A stretch of DNA of 64,000 nucleotides from Chlorobiota bacterium (GCA_028287785.1 JAQBOZ010000027.1:1-64000), one strand, 5' to 3'. Shown: positions 19,301 through 27,933, counted from the first letter of the stretch. A program made the numbers and translations. Notes: generated by a model from the letters alone, not told the origin.

Positions 19301-22034
19301 CGCGGTTGCGCCGGAATGGGTGATGTCCACCGCCTCCGGCAGCATGTTCGGTCGCCCGGCGATATCGCTTCCATCGGACAGCATCAACTTCTCCTGCATT
19401 CATTTCCAGAGCTGCGACAGCGCCTCGATCATCATCGGCAACCCCGGCTACGTGAGCGATCTTGTCCTCAGCGACATGAAGATCACCGGTCCGGGGGCAA
19501 CTTCCTTCTCCCTTGCCGGCAACACATTGTATATACCGGCCGGCAGCAGCCGTCCGTTGACCGTCCGTTTCTGCCCGGTGGATACCGGCAGCTTTACGGC
19601 GGAGCTGGTGATGCGGACCAATCTCGGCGGCGATATGATGCGCGTGCATCTTTCGGGATGCGGCATCAGCGGCCTGCTGAGCTGCGCCACCGACCGGATC
19701 GATCTTGGTGAAACCTGCCTTGGCGAGTGGCATCAGGGGACCATCGCGATTCGCAACAACGGCGCCGCTCCCATGATGATCTCCCGTCTTGCGGGCCTCC
19801 CGGCCGATGTCACGATCGGTGCCGTCACCCCCGCGCTGCCGCTGATGATCGGCGCGGGAAGCGGGAAGGGGTTGTCCTTCAGCTTCCTTCCAAAGCGGCT
19901 CGACACCGCCGGCATCCCCATCAGGGTGATCAGCAATACCGTCGATTCCATCTTCACGATCAAGGTTCGTGGCGTCAACGCCGGGCCGGATATCCAGATC
20001 CCCGCGACGGTCGATTTCGGTGAAGTCGCGGCGATCGCCGGGGATTCGTGTCATATCGCGAGCATCGTCATCGGGAATCGCAACGCTAAAAGCAGTCTCA
20101 AACTTGGCGGCGTTCTGCTGCAATCCACGGATTTCACACTGCTCGATCCGCCACCGGCCGGCACGGAGATCGGGCCGGGGGGAAGCCTGACCCTGCATGT
20201 CCGGTACTGCGTGGGGGAGCCGGGGCCCGTGAGCGCGTCGGTGCGGCTGACCGGAAACGGCGGCGACTGCACTGTCGATACGGCGGTTGTCCTGAGGGCG
20301 ACCGGGGTTCGGAGCAAGGGGTATATCGTGCTGCTTCATCCGAAGCCGGTCAGAATGATCACGCTCCATCCAGCGCTGGTCGGCATGCTGACCAATGAGG
20401 ACTCGGTGGTGATTGCCAATGTCGGAGGCACATCGGTGCCGATGCAGATGCCGCGCATTGTCGCGACGATGCCCGGCGTCTTCTCCATGCGTGCGTCGGC
20501 CGGCTCGTTCCCGAAAGTCCTCGATCCGGGGGCATCGTACACGATCTATGTTTCGATGAAGCCCGATGGAATCGGCGTCCGCGAGGCCCGGCTCATGCTC
20601 GGGACCGGCGATGGCTCGTGGAGCCAGAGCCTGAAGATTCAGGGAGAAGGGGTGATGCCCGGTTTCGTGGTCAACACCTCGTCGCTGGAGTTCGGCAATA
20701 CCCGCGTTCATCCTGACAGCTCCGAGGCGCGCGAGGTGATGATCTACAACGGTGGCGGCCTCCCGGTCACCATCGACAGCGTCGTCCTCCGGGGCTCGGC
20801 CGATTTCATCCTCAAGGATTCGACCTATTTCTTCCCCGACAGCCTGTTCGGCGGCACCGCAACGTGGCGGGCCAAGGATACGATGCGCCTCTACTATTTC
20901 TTCAAGCCCGGACATGAGGGGACACAGCGGGCCACGGTGACCATCTATAACTCGACCGGCTATCAGCCGGTGGTGTCGCTATCGGGTTGCGGCGTGCTCG
21001 AGCATCTGGTGGGAAATCTGTCGAGGGTGGATTTCAACTGTCTGCTCCCCGGCGAACAGAAGGATTCCGTCGGCATCGTGACCGTGACCAACACCGGCAC
21101 CTATCCGATGGATCTCCATGCGATCCGGGTGGATCAGTCCAGCGGAGCATCGAACTTCAGGGTAACCGGGGGGAAGGTTCCCGATGTCATCAACGCCGGT
21201 GAGTCGCGCACATATTCCGTCCTCTATAAAGCTGGGGATGTTCCCGCCGCGGGGACCATCGTCTTCGAGACATCCGCCCCCGAGCCGTATGGAATCGGCG
21301 TCAGCGGCACGGTCTGTTCCATCGAGGAGCGGACCATCGACCTGACGATTTCCAACCGGAAGGAGCGGGTGGGCGCGTACGTGGAGGTGCCTATCCTGAT
21401 CCGCCTGCCGATCGCCTCCTCCACGCCGATCGCCTACTCCTTCACGCTCGACTACGCCTACGATCTTCTGGCGCCTCTGCTGGCCTCACGCCCCGATGCC
21501 CGTCCGCTGAACATCACCAATGCCGTCAGCAGCCAGGCGACGATGACGCAGAAGACCCCCGGAACGCTCGTGATATCCGGGACGATCGCTCCGGGCCGCT
21601 CGGGGGATACGCTGCTCGCGATTCCCTTCAAGGTCCTGCTCGGCAGCACCTATCACACCGCGATCACGATGTCGAAGCCGATGGTGTCGCTTCCGTCGAT
21701 GCGGGTAAGCCTCATCAACGGCATGTTCGATGCCGTCGATTGTGATACCAGCGGCAATGTAATCCTCCTCGGCAACTATGCCCTCGGACAGAACAGGCCC
21801 AACCCCTTCACAAAGTCGACGATGATACCGTACACGCTCGCGAAGGAGGACAACGTGCGGCTGGTGCTCTACAACGACAAGGGAGAGGCGGTGCGCCTGC
21901 TGCTGAATGAAGTGCAGTCCGCCGGGGAGCATCAGTATCTCCTGAACGATCCCGCGCTTCCGAGCGGCATCTACACCTACGAGATGGTCAGCGGCTACTT
22001 CCACAAGAGCCGCCAGATGATCGTCATCGAATAG
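16374..22034 (+). CDS. Giant T9SS-secreted surface protein with glycine-rich region, ASH repeats and cohesin-like module
   Basis: About 1886 residues. A hydrophobic signal peptide (ASFCVLLFHLAGETVHAQ) leads into a beta-propeller-like region with repeated His-Val-Trp/Phe blades (to about 480). A long Gly-rich stretch (about 606-880) follows, then six choice-of-anchor-D/ASH domains (about 985-1650), a cohesin-like beta domain (about 1653-1790) and a type-A T9SS sorting domain (about 1800-1886; ALGQNRPNPFTKSTMIPYTL, then LPSGIYTYEMV). It should cross the outer membrane by T9SS and be attached or released after tail cleavage. ATG 16374 puts the signal peptide at the start, but the frame is open from 16203 and a non-ATG start giving a more basic N-terminus (RRFLRCVM) is possible. 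The role is probably adhesion or matrix; no catalytic motif is visible. Confidence 0.88.
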   Translation: MLASFCVLLFHLAGETVHAQNGWWDLQRATSGGYDKSSPRIAVDQWGITHLVWASNDPNRSGLQLFYSTDATGQFNSPIQVTDTGNVYDSATVTFKPWTFRLDRFGGAHVGFIANFRNRLRLFYTSNANPERAFGRARQLTDSALQYGMAVDSFGVAHFVWVEYYGGAEARFVYWNSREPGTRKVIATRECVSGVGGCYIGLPEVEIGRDGIVVAYRSDSGSVYLIRQIDGVFRPIVQASPTPGYDAALTKSGKADLRMRMSIDTVGAIHILASHFDSLNRHSLFHLSDAGGSFGYQFLATALDSLPSDFDLAYNGADRLSAVWTAFRPVRPWDIPRIGFAELLDNGHGVWKNSTRINDLNDEIHADRTIWKTGCRIASAGDRVVLCGIEKIASERAQQQISVIARMSVRPVVRYILPDAASAGMNVVVETYAHPREKGSFGVDGMRGDAARLECVNSADNDRLVIGPSVVSWEGRLVSTMIFVKADAASGPVPMRLHIGDAFSNADTFFIVQPQHIGGVSGHLSGDGALGSGGIYGRRSKRGVLVVDSLILSKGTFSVDTADTDPLAPGNQGFLPITILSRGPVRIDSGATLSVAATHDLSRGIYGQAGPGGGGGGTGGERGIGSGYTGGASAARIEQDWFMGVSTGSGGTHSGEWNGGGSLSGTPGGASYTNATGGGGTGHPFGTSGSFGAVTPREPVEGNAGGFGGGTGGAKAPSVTDFSSGGGGGGFGTVGRPGGAFKEDNGGRPIGTIELVPIAGGSGGGGGGYSASGYASGGGGGGALALFSYSSIRVDGRIDASGADGIKAPSATNGSGGGAGSGGGLLIGAQGPIAFGSHGTLRALGGNGGQGYTKDNSGGRNGGDGGNGRIRIDGHRITAGTLQSAPAPEYMGPGTDGSGAVVARPGSILTGYGMPGGRIRIYTRPETGSWSYAAPHTVTADANGVWRDTLGQDAASGRLYVVAMQQIGTKPSGNQYAVAPEWVMSTASGSMFGRPAISLPSDSINFSCIHFQSCDSASIIIGNPGYVSDLVLSDMKITGPGATSFSLAGNTLYIPAGSSRPLTVRFCPVDTGSFTAELVMRTNLGGDMMRVHLSGCGISGLLSCATDRIDLGETCLGEWHQGTIAIRNNGAAPMMISRLAGLPADVTIGAVTPALPLMIGAGSGKGLSFSFLPKRLDTAGIPIRVISNTVDSIFTIKVRGVNAGPDIQIPATVDFGEVAAIAGDSCHIASIVIGNRNAKSSLKLGGVLLQSTDFTLLDPPPAGTEIGPGGSLTLHVRYCVGEPGPVSASVRLTGNGGDCTVDTAVVLRATGVRSKGYIVLLHPKPVRMITLHPALVGMLTNEDSVVIANVGGTSVPMQMPRIVATMPGVFSMRASAGSFPKVLDPGASYTIYVSMKPDGIGVREARLMLGTGDGSWSQSLKIQGEGVMPGFVVNTSSLEFGNTRVHPDSSEAREVMIYNGGGLPVTIDSVVLRGSADFILKDSTYFFPDSLFGGTATWRAKDTMRLYYFFKPGHEGTQRATVTIYNSTGYQPVVSLSGCGVLEHLVGNLSRVDFNCLLPGEQKDSVGIVTVTNTGTYPMDLHAIRVDQSSGASNFRVTGGKVPDVINAGESRTYSVLYKAGDVPAAGTIVFETSAPEPYGIGVSGTVCSIEERTIDLTISNRKERVGAYVEVPILIRLPIASSTPIAYSFTLDYAYDLLAPLLASRPDARPLNITNAVSSQATMTQKTPGTLVISGTIAPGRSGDTLLAIPFKVLLGSTYHTAITMSKPMVSLPSMRVSLINGMFDAVDCDTSGNVILLGNYALGQNRPNPFTKSTMIPYTLAKEDNVRLVLYNDKGEAVRLLLNEVQSAGEHQYLLNDPALPSGIYTYEMVSGYFHKSRQMIVIE
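18190..19010 (+). repeat. Glycine-codon-rich low-complexity segment
   Basis: About 270 codons inside the giant secreted protein are dominated by GGN, with runs of five to seven Gly (for example GQAGPGGGGGGTGG) mixed with Ser, Thr and Ala. The DNA is an irregular GGC/GGT/GGG array without one exact unit. Such stretches resemble Gly-rich autotransporter-like passenger regions and are prone to length change by slippage. Confidence 0.8.
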
Positions 22035-22051
22035 CCGCGCGCTGCGGCCAT

Positions 22052-23137
22052 TCACGGTTTCGCCTTCTCCTCTATTTCCCTCAGCAGATCCGCCGCCGCC
22101 CTCACGACATCCGCCGTATCGATATCCCGAAGCAGTTCCCCATGTTCCGCCTGCACAATCCTGTAAGGCACGCCCCGTGGAGCCCATCCTCCCGGATGTC
22201 CCATCCGCCAGTACATCACCACCGTCGGCACGCCGGCAGCGGATGCCACGTGTACCGTTCCCGTGTCGGGCGTTACCACCATTTTCGCGTGCGCCATGCC
22301 GGCGGCGGCGCTCAGGAGCGATGTGAACCGGAGTGGATATCCCCCGACTGCCGCTGCTATCCGTGCCACCAGTTCCCCTGCGACCGGGGCCCCGGTGATC
22401 CCGATCGGGTAGCCCAGCGCCGCCAGCCCGCGCGCCAGCTCGATATTCTGCTCCTCGGTCAACTCCCGTATCGAAGCGCTCGCGGAGATATTGAGAAGGA
22501 TGAACGGTCGTGAGAGGAGATCGTGCCGCGCCAGCTCGGACTCCGCGCCGCGCCGGTCGGATTCCGGGATGTGGAGCGTGTAGGGATAGTCGGGAAGCGG
22601 GGCATCGAGGTGCAGCCCTTCCCGGAGGAGCGACAGCGTCCGATCGCTGAAATGCCCGTCGGCGGCGGACGGCGTGGCATGGTGCATCAGAAAGTCGTGG
22701 CCGGTGGTGCTCTTGCCGATGATCCTTCCCCGTGGCGCCAGCAGCCGCGCCAGCAGGGCCGGCAGCGTGGTGCGCCCAAGGATAAGCTGGAAGACCGCGT
22801 CGTAGTTCCGGCTGCGGCATTCACGGATCGCGCGGAGCCTTCCGGCGGCCGAGTTCTCCCAGACGATCACCCGATGAACGCGGGGATCGCGATCGACAAG
22901 GACCCTGTTGGCGGGGCTTGCAAGCAGATCGATCTCGACATCGGGCGCCAGATCCTTCAGCGCCGAGAGGAACGGCGTGGTGATCACCATATCGCCGAGA
23001 CGATCGTAACGGATCAGGAGGACGCGACGGAGATTCTCCGGTCGGAGCTTCGGGAGACCCTGCTCCGGCCCGCCGATGCGGAGGAGCCGGAGCATTCCCC
23101 GGCGTACTGTTCGTTCCAGCGATGTTGCTATGCTCAC
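22052..23137 (-). CDS. Glycosyltransferase family 9 (heptosyltransferase-like)
   Basis: A 361-residue GT9 protein with the family N-terminus (NLRRVLLIRYDRLGDMVITT) and the C-terminal sugar-nucleotide half with MVVTPDTGTVHVASAAGVP, the usual GT9 donor-site signature. GT9 enzymes such as WaaC and WaaF add heptose to lipid A inner core on the cytoplasmic face; in this phylum they may add other sugars to LPS or glycan. It is the only glycosyltransferase here apart from the GT-C array at 28.4-35.1 kb. Convergent with the T9SS giant (17 bases apart) and divergent from the UPF0173 gene. Confidence 0.9.
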   Translation of the reverse strand: MSIATSLERTVRRGMLRLLRIGGPEQGLPKLRPENLRRVLLIRYDRLGDMVITTPFLSALKDLAPDVEIDLLASPANRVLVDRDPRVHRVIVWENSAAGRLRAIRECRSRNYDAVFQLILGRTTLPALLARLLAPRGRIIGKSTTGHDFLMHHATPSAADGHFSDRTLSLLREGLHLDAPLPDYPYTLHIPESDRRGAESELARHDLLSRPFILLNISASASIRELTEEQNIELARGLAALGYPIGITGAPVAGELVARIAAAVGGYPLRFTSLLSAAAGMAHAKMVVTPDTGTVHVASAAGVPTVVMYWRMGHPGGWAPRGVPYRIVQAEHGELLRDIDTADVVRAAADLLREIEEKAKP

Positions 23138-23438
23138 GTGCGGATGAAGATCATCGGCGGGAGGGAAGGAGCCGGTCCCGCGCGGAGAATGGGTTGATGG
23201 GGCTCCGCGGGAAAATTACGATCCTTTCGGACGATCCTGCCGGTCAATTCTCCGGAATCGTCACGCATCTGCCCCCGCGCTTCGTTCCGGTCGCGCAATG
23301 GTGGTTTCATCTCGGCTTGCGCGTTGCACGTGCCGGACGTTTGGGGTATCTTGTGATGATCCCCTAGTAGTGGAAAGAAAGGCGTTGGCGCCTCCGCATA
23401 CCTCGGCACGTTCATCTTCAGGCTCCTGCACGGTCTTT
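23138..23438. other. Divergent intergenic region
   Basis: Three hundred bases between the start of the GT9 gene and the UPF0173 gene. It contains the promoter candidate at 23324-23353 and no supported gene; small frames on both strands lack domains. Confidence 0.5.
23324..23353 (+). promoter_or_regulatory. Candidate Bacteroidota-type promoter (TTG-N20-TATCTTG)
   Basis: TTG at 23324-23326, a 20-base spacer, and TATCTTG at 23347-23353 match the known Bacteroidota layout (-33 TTG, 19-21 bases, -7 TAnnTTTG) with one T missing. Transcription would start near 23360, giving a leader of about 80 bases before ATG 23439 and ruling out an in-frame start at 23298. Confidence 0.5.
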
Positions 23439-24140
23439 ATGTCCTCCGATATCACGCTCGCATTTCTCGGCCATTCCGCCTGGCGCATTCTGCACGGCGA
23501 TTACGACATCCTCATCGATCCGTTTATCACCGGCAACCCGGTGGCAACCGTCACGGCCGATCAGCTCGACCCGACCCATATCATCCTGACGCATGGTCAT
23601 GGCGATCATCTCGGCGATGCCATCGGCATCGGGTCGCGGGGGAAGGCGCAGGTGATCTCCACGTTCGAGGTCGCCAATTATGTCCGCGGCAGGGGCTGCG
23701 CGGACGCCGTGGGGATGGGGATCGGCGGCGCGCACAATTTCAATTTCGGACGGGTGAAGTTCACGATCGCCCATCACAGCTCCTCGGCGCCGGACGGCAC
23801 CTATCTGGGAAACCCGGCCGGTGTGGTGATCACCATCGGCGGCAGGTCCATCTATCACGCCGGCGACACGGCCCTCTTTCTGGACATGCAGTTGATCGGC
23901 TCGCGGGATCATCTCGATGTGGCCCTCCTCCCGATCGGCGATTACTTCACGATGGGGGTCAAGGATGCCGTCACGGCCGCCGAATTCCTGATGCCGGATC
24001 TGGTGATCCCGATGCACTACGATACCTTCCCGCCGATCAAGGTGGATGCCGAGGATTTTCGCAGCAGGCTTGAGGAGAAGGGAATTCGATGCGCGGTCCT
24101 CCGGCCGGGGGAATCGCACACCATTCCCGCCGGAGCGTAG
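23439..24140 (+). CDS. UPF0173 metallo-beta-lactamase-fold hydrolase
   Basis: A 233-residue member of the UPF0173 (YtkL-like) group. The metal-binding motif HGHGDHLGD (H52, H54, D56, H57) is complete, with later H-bearing segments IAHHSSSAPDG and IYHAGDTALF and a closing IPMHYDTFPPI. The fold is a metal-dependent hydrolase; the physiological substrate of this widespread family is not established. ATG 23439 was chosen because the product then begins right at the first strand and the promoter candidate lies upstream. It starts a short plus-strand run with the CopD-like and Nudix genes (9-base gap, then ATGA overlap). Confidence 0.88.
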   Translation: MSSDITLAFLGHSAWRILHGDYDILIDPFITGNPVATVTADQLDPTHIILTHGHGDHLGDAIGIGSRGKAQVISTFEVANYVRGRGCADAVGMGIGGAHNFNFGRVKFTIAHHSSSAPDGTYLGNPAGVVITIGGRSIYHAGDTALFLDMQLIGSRDHLDVALLPIGDYFTMGVKDAVTAAEFLMPDLVIPMHYDTFPPIKVDAEDFRSRLEEKGIRCAVLRPGESHTIPAGA

Positions 24141-24149
24141 GCCCAATCA

Positions 24150-24668
24150 ATGGAATCTCCGTCCCTCTTTCTCTATCAGCTCGGCGGCTACGCGGTAAAG
24201 CTGGCGCACGTCTTTGGAGCGATCATCTGGCTGGGGGGCGTTCTCTTCATGGCCGGCGTGGCTACCCCGATCCTGAATTATTACCGGAAACCGGAAACCG
24301 CCGATCCCACGGTCGCCTCGGCGGTTGAAAAGCTGGAGGAGCGCCTTGTCGGCTTCAACTGGATGGGGCTCTGGACGGTGTTCATCAGCGGCTTCGTCCT
24401 CTCGCTCTACAGCGGCGGGTTCGTCTGGTTCAGGTTCGCGGGGCTTACCGACTGGGCGATTCACCTGAAGATATTTCTCTGGCTGCCGATCGCGATGGTG
24501 AACTTCCTGCTGAGCGCGTCCTTCAAGGAGCTGAAAACGGCGCGACGCGAGCCCGTGGATGGCGAGGATCTTACCCCGCGCGATGTGGTGGAGTGGCGGA
24601 TTGTTTCCCTGAGACGGATCAATGTCTATCTCGCTTTCGGTATCATCATTTTGATTGCACTGCTATGA
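24150..24668 (+). CDS. CopD/HemJ-like four-helix membrane protein
   Basis: A 172-residue protein with four membrane helices at about 15-40, 72-90, 103-122 and 150-171. H20 (KLAHVFGAIIWLGG) and H105 (DWAIHLKIFLWLP) sit inside helices as in CopD-type copper-uptake proteins and the HemJ family, where such His residues bind heme or metal. The overall pattern best fits the CopD superfamily. Lying between a hydrolase and a Nudix enzyme, it has no clear pathway partner. The stop overlaps the next start (ATGA), implying translational coupling. Confidence 0.65.
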   Translation: MESPSLFLYQLGGYAVKLAHVFGAIIWLGGVLFMAGVATPILNYYRKPETADPTVASAVEKLEERLVGFNWMGLWTVFISGFVLSLYSGGFVWFRFAGLTDWAIHLKIFLWLPIAMVNFLLSASFKELKTARREPVDGEDLTPRDVVEWRIVSLRRINVYLAFGIIILIALL

Positions 24669-25255
24669 GCCAGCCTGACGGCGGGAAGGATGTTCGGAAA
24701 TGGGAGACGCTCAGTGATGAGAAGATCGCCGACTGCCGTATCTTCACCGTCCGCGGGGCCAGACGCAGAATGCCGGATAGCCGGAAGGAAGGGGAGTTCT
24801 ATTATATCGATTCCAGGGACTGGGTCAATGTTGTGGCGCTTACCGGAAACGATGAGATCGTCCTGATCCGGCAGTATCGCCATGGAACCGATGAGATAGA
24901 GCTTGAAATCCCCGGCGGCATCCTGGATGAAGGCGAATCGCCGGAGGATGCGGCGCGGCGCGAGCTTCGCGAGGAGACGGGCTACAATCCCGATCCGAAG
25001 AACGTAACGCTGATCGGTCGCGTCCGCCCGAACCCGGCGCTCCTCAACAACTGGGCCTACACGGTGCTGGTGACGGGGCTGGATGCGCGGGGGGAGGCGA
25101 GCTTCGATGAGCACGAGCATATCGAGATGGAGCTTCGGCCGGCATCGGAGATCGACGAGCTGCTGACGTCCGGAGCGGTGACGCACGCGCTGGTCGCGAA
25201 CGCGTTTCAGTGGTATCGCCTCCATCGCGATGGGAGGAAATGGAGCGGGGGATGA
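24665..25255 (+). CDS. Nudix hydrolase, ADP-ribose pyrophosphatase type
   Basis: A 196-residue Nudix enzyme. The Nudix box is exact: G85-x5-E91-x7-R99-E100-L101-x-E103-E104-x-G106 ([20 protein letters not shown]). The preceding [18 protein letters not shown] is typical of the NudF/ADP-ribose pyrophosphatase group, which splits ADP-ribose or sugar nucleotides into AMP and a sugar phosphate. ATG 24665 overlaps the stop of the membrane-protein gene. An earlier in-frame start at 24593 would lie inside that gene and is rejected. Confidence 0.9.
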   Translation: MSQPDGGKDVRKWETLSDEKIADCRIFTVRGARRRMPDSRKEGEFYYIDSRDWVNVVALTGNDEIVLIRQYRHGTDEIELEIPGGILDEGESPEDAARRELREETGYNPDPKNVTLIGRVRPNPALLNNWAYTVLVTGLDARGEASFDEHEHIEMELRPASEIDELLTSGAVTHALVANAFQWYRLHRDGRKWSGG

Positions 25256-25364
25256 TGGAGCGGGGCGATCATCGGCAATTTTCAGACAGATCAACGAATC
25301 GGTTGAAGCGGTGCTGAACCGGGGGGTCTTTGGGAGGGGCGTGGATATATATCGAGGGCGAGCA

Positions 25365-26336
25365 ATGGGAAAAGTTATCGCGGTAGCAAATCAGAAGGGA
25401 GGCGTTGGCAAAACGACCACGGCGGTGAACCTTGCCGCGTCGCTGGCCGCCGCCGAACAGCCTACCCTGCTGATCGACATAGATCCCCAGGCCAACGCGT
25501 CGAGCGGGCTTGGCATCAATTCGCAGAAGATGACCAGGACGATCTACGAGGTTATCGTCGACGGCATTTCGCCGACCGACGCGGCCCTGAAGACCGATCT
25601 GGCGTTTCTGGAGGTGATCCCGTCGCATATCAACCTGGTTGGAGCGGAGATCGAGATGATCGATGTGCCGCATCGCGAACGGGTGCTGACCAAGGCGCTT
25701 GAATCGATGCGGAAGAAATACACGTATATCATTATCGACTGCCCTCCGTCGCTCGGCCTGCTGACGCTTAACGCGCTCACCGCCGCCGATTCCATCCTGA
25801 TCCCCGTGCAGTGCGAATATTACGCGCTGGAGGGGCTGGGCCAGCTTCTGAACACGATCTCCATCGTCAAGAAGCATCTCAACCAGACGCTCGATATCGA
25901 GGGCGTGCTGCTGACGATGTACGACAGCCGCCTCCGGTTGTCCAATCAGGTCTCCAGCGAGGTCCGGCGGTATTTCGGCGACAAGGTGTTCGAGACGGTG
26001 ATCACGCGCAACGTCCGGCTGAGCGAGGCGCCCAGCCACGGCAAGCCGGTGCTGCTGTACGACGCGCTGTCGATCGGCACGAAGAACTATATCGATCTCG
26101 CCACGGAAATCCTCCGTCGCGACGGGAATATGACGGAGGCCCCGGCGAACGATCCTCCGGTCCCCGCAACGCAGGGTCGGGCCGCGTTTCCGGCCGGGCC
26201 GGTTGCCCCGCCTCCGGCGCCCGCCTCCGTTCCAACGACCGAAAACGGCGGGGTTGCCGGCGAGCCGACGGTGGACGCGCCACGGCATGATGTCTCGAAC
26301 GATGTACCATCCGCCAAGCTGGGGCAGAACAGATGA
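25365..26336 (+). CDS. parA: Chromosome-partitioning ATPase ParA (Soj)
   Basis: A 323-residue deviant-Walker ATPase. Walker A is KGGVGKTT (11-18), with [15 protein letters not shown] and [18 protein letters not shown] further on. ParA dimerises on ATP, coats the nucleoid and moves ParB-parS complexes. Usual chromosomal ParA is about 255-265 residues; this one has an extra Pro/Ala-rich C-terminal tail of some 60 residues (from about 260). ATG 25365 begins directly at the first strand; an open upstream extension (from 25230) is ignored. It overlaps parB by ATGA. No parS was seen in the window and no replication-origin genes flank the pair. Confidence 0.93.
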   Translation: MGKVIAVANQKGGVGKTTTAVNLAASLAAAEQPTLLIDIDPQANASSGLGINSQKMTRTIYEVIVDGISPTDAALKTDLAFLEVIPSHINLVGAEIEMIDVPHRERVLTKALESMRKKYTYIIIDCPPSLGLLTLNALTAADSILIPVQCEYYALEGLGQLLNTISIVKKHLNQTLDIEGVLLTMYDSRLRLSNQVSSEVRRYFGDKVFETVITRNVRLSEAPSHGKPVLLYDALSIGTKNYIDLATEILRRDGNMTEAPANDPPVPATQGRAAFPAGPVAPPPAPASVPTTENGGVAGEPTVDAPRHDVSNDVPSAKLGQNR

Positions 26337-27295
26337 GCAAGAACAAGACAGTGTTGGGAAGAGGGCTCGGCGCGCTTCTCTCCGGGGTGACCACGGAGCA
26401 GGAGGATCTGGAACGCCAGAACCTGCCGGGGGATGACGGACGGTCGGTCGGGACGATCTGCGCCATCGATATCGCCCGTGTCCGCCCGAACCCGTTCCAG
26501 CCCCGCGTCGATTTCGGCGCTCAGGCGCTGGATGAGTTGAAGCACTCGATTCTCGAGAACGGCGTGATCCAGCCGATCACCGTCCGCCGCGTGGATGGCG
26601 GCTTCGAGCTTATCTCCGGCGAGCGTCGCGTGCGCGCGTCGATCGCGGCCGGCCTTACCGATATCCCCGCCTACATCCTGAATGTGGAGTCGGATCGGGG
26701 GATGCTGGAGCTGGCGCTGATCGAGAACGTGCAGCGGGAGAACCTGAACCCGATCGAGGTCGCGCTCGGCTATCAGCGGCTTCTCCGGGAGTGCAGCCTG
26801 ACGCAGGAGGAGGTTTCCCACAAGGTCGGGAAGGACCGCTCCACCGTCACCAATTTTCTCCGGCTGCTGAAGCTGCCGGCCCCCATCCAGTCGTCGCTCC
26901 GCAACAACGAGATCTCCATGGGGCATGCCCGCGCGCTTGTCACCATTCCCGAGGATGGGGACCGCCTGGAGGTATGGCGCAAGGTGCGCGATGAGGGGCT
27001 CTCCGTGCGACGGACCGAGGCGCTGGTCAAGCAGGTGATGCGCCAGGAGGCGGTAAAGGCGAAGGAGCGGGTGACCAGCGACAAGCCGCAGCGGCCGACC
27101 GATGTTCCCGCCCGCGCCACGATGGAAGTGATGTATACCGAGATCGCCAACAGGATGCAGCACGTCCTGGGGACGCAGGTGCGGATCAAGGGAAACCCCG
27201 CCGGCGACGGATCGCTGGTGATAGATTTCTACACGAGCGAGGATCTGGAACGGCTGCTCGATCTCTTTGCGATCATCGAGCGCCAGAACCGCTGA
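26333..27295 (+). CDS. parB: Chromosome-partitioning protein ParB (Spo0J)
   Basis: A 320-residue ParB. It has the Ala/Leu/Gly-rich N-terminus that stimulates ParA ([11 protein letters not shown]), the CTP-binding motifs GERR (96-99) and [10 protein letters not shown] (131-140), a helix-turn-helix around 155-176 ([20 protein letters not shown]) and a C-terminal dimer domain (about 265-320). ParB loads on parS, slides as a CTP clamp and is moved by ParA. The start overlaps the parA stop (ATGA). Confidence 0.94.
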   Translation: MSKNKTVLGRGLGALLSGVTTEQEDLERQNLPGDDGRSVGTICAIDIARVRPNPFQPRVDFGAQALDELKHSILENGVIQPITVRRVDGGFELISGERRVRASIAAGLTDIPAYILNVESDRGMLELALIENVQRENLNPIEVALGYQRLLRECSLTQEEVSHKVGKDRSTVTNFLRLLKLPAPIQSSLRNNEISMGHARALVTIPEDGDRLEVWRKVRDEGLSVRRTEALVKQVMRQEAVKAKERVTSDKPQRPTDVPARATMEVMYTEIANRMQHVLGTQVRIKGNPAGDGSLVIDFYTSEDLERLLDLFAIIERQNR

Positions 27296-27363
27296 TCTCC
27301 GGTATTGGTATATTGGCGCCGGCTTTGAAGGCTCCGGCACGTTGTTTTCGAACGTTGATCTGA

Positions 27364-27933
27364 ATGGAACTGACCGATTACCTCGCAATACTTGGCTTGA
27401 TCGCCGGCGGCGCCTATATCGTGCTGGCGGTGATCGCCTTTGGCCGATCGCGACGGCGCCATGCCGGGGAGGAGATCGAACGGGGTCGCGTGGTGCTGAA
27501 CTTCGAGGAGAATGAGCTGCTCGAAGGGGAGCCCACCGATGACCGGATGCACAAGCTGGCGGCGATCTGCGCCTCGCTCGGCAAGCGCGTCTTCGCCGAG
27601 GATTTCGATTTCACCGTGGAGAGCATCGCCCGTCTGGACAGGGCAATCATGACCGGCTGGGGGGAGAGCGATGAGGAGATCAACCCTCAGGTCCTCTTCT
27701 CGTTCGGCGCCTACGTTGGCGAGGTGCTGGTGCGCCGCACCCGCGGGCGCTGGGTCAGCGGCATGACCGAGAACGATCCGGCAACCGTGCTGTTCCTTGG
27801 CCCGAACGACGACACCGTCAGCGTCTCCCCGTTTATGATGGTGCGCGAGAAGTTCGATAACATGTACAAGTTCGATCTCTCCATCGCGTTCACCGCGCTG
27901 GAGCAGAAGCTGAAAGAGCTGAAGGCCGCATGA
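27364..27933 (+). CDS. Unknown protein with one N-terminal membrane helix
   Basis: A 189-residue protein I do not recognise. A single membrane helix at about 7-25 (LAILGLIAGGAYIVLAVIAF) is followed by a basic RSRRRH, so the rest should be cytoplasmic. The soluble part has a conserved-looking core (VLFSFGAYVGEVLVRRTRGRW, about 118-138, and VSPFMMVREKFDN). It lies 68 bases after parB and overlaps the thioesterase start by ATGA, so it is probably cotranscribed with it. TATATTG at 27309-27315 is a weak promoter candidate. Confidence 0.75.
   Translation: MELTDYLAILGLIAGGAYIVLAVIAFGRSRRRHAGEEIERGRVVLNFEENELLEGEPTDDRMHKLAAICASLGKRVFAEDFDFTVESIARLDRAIMTGWGESDEEINPQVLFSFGAYVGEVLVRRTRGRWVSGMTENDPATVLFLGPNDDTVSVSPFMMVREKFDNMYKFDLSIAFTALEQKLKELKAA

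Noticed and set aside
18942-20915. 657-residue open frame antisense to the first T9SS giant
   Set aside because: Shadow of ASH-repeat coding sequence; the product is low-complexity and His/Arg/Asp-rich with no domain.
25365-27295. ParA-ParB as a sign of a nearby replication origin
   Set aside because: No dnaA, dnaN, gidA/gidB or DnaA-box cluster is seen in the window, so origin proximity is not supported.
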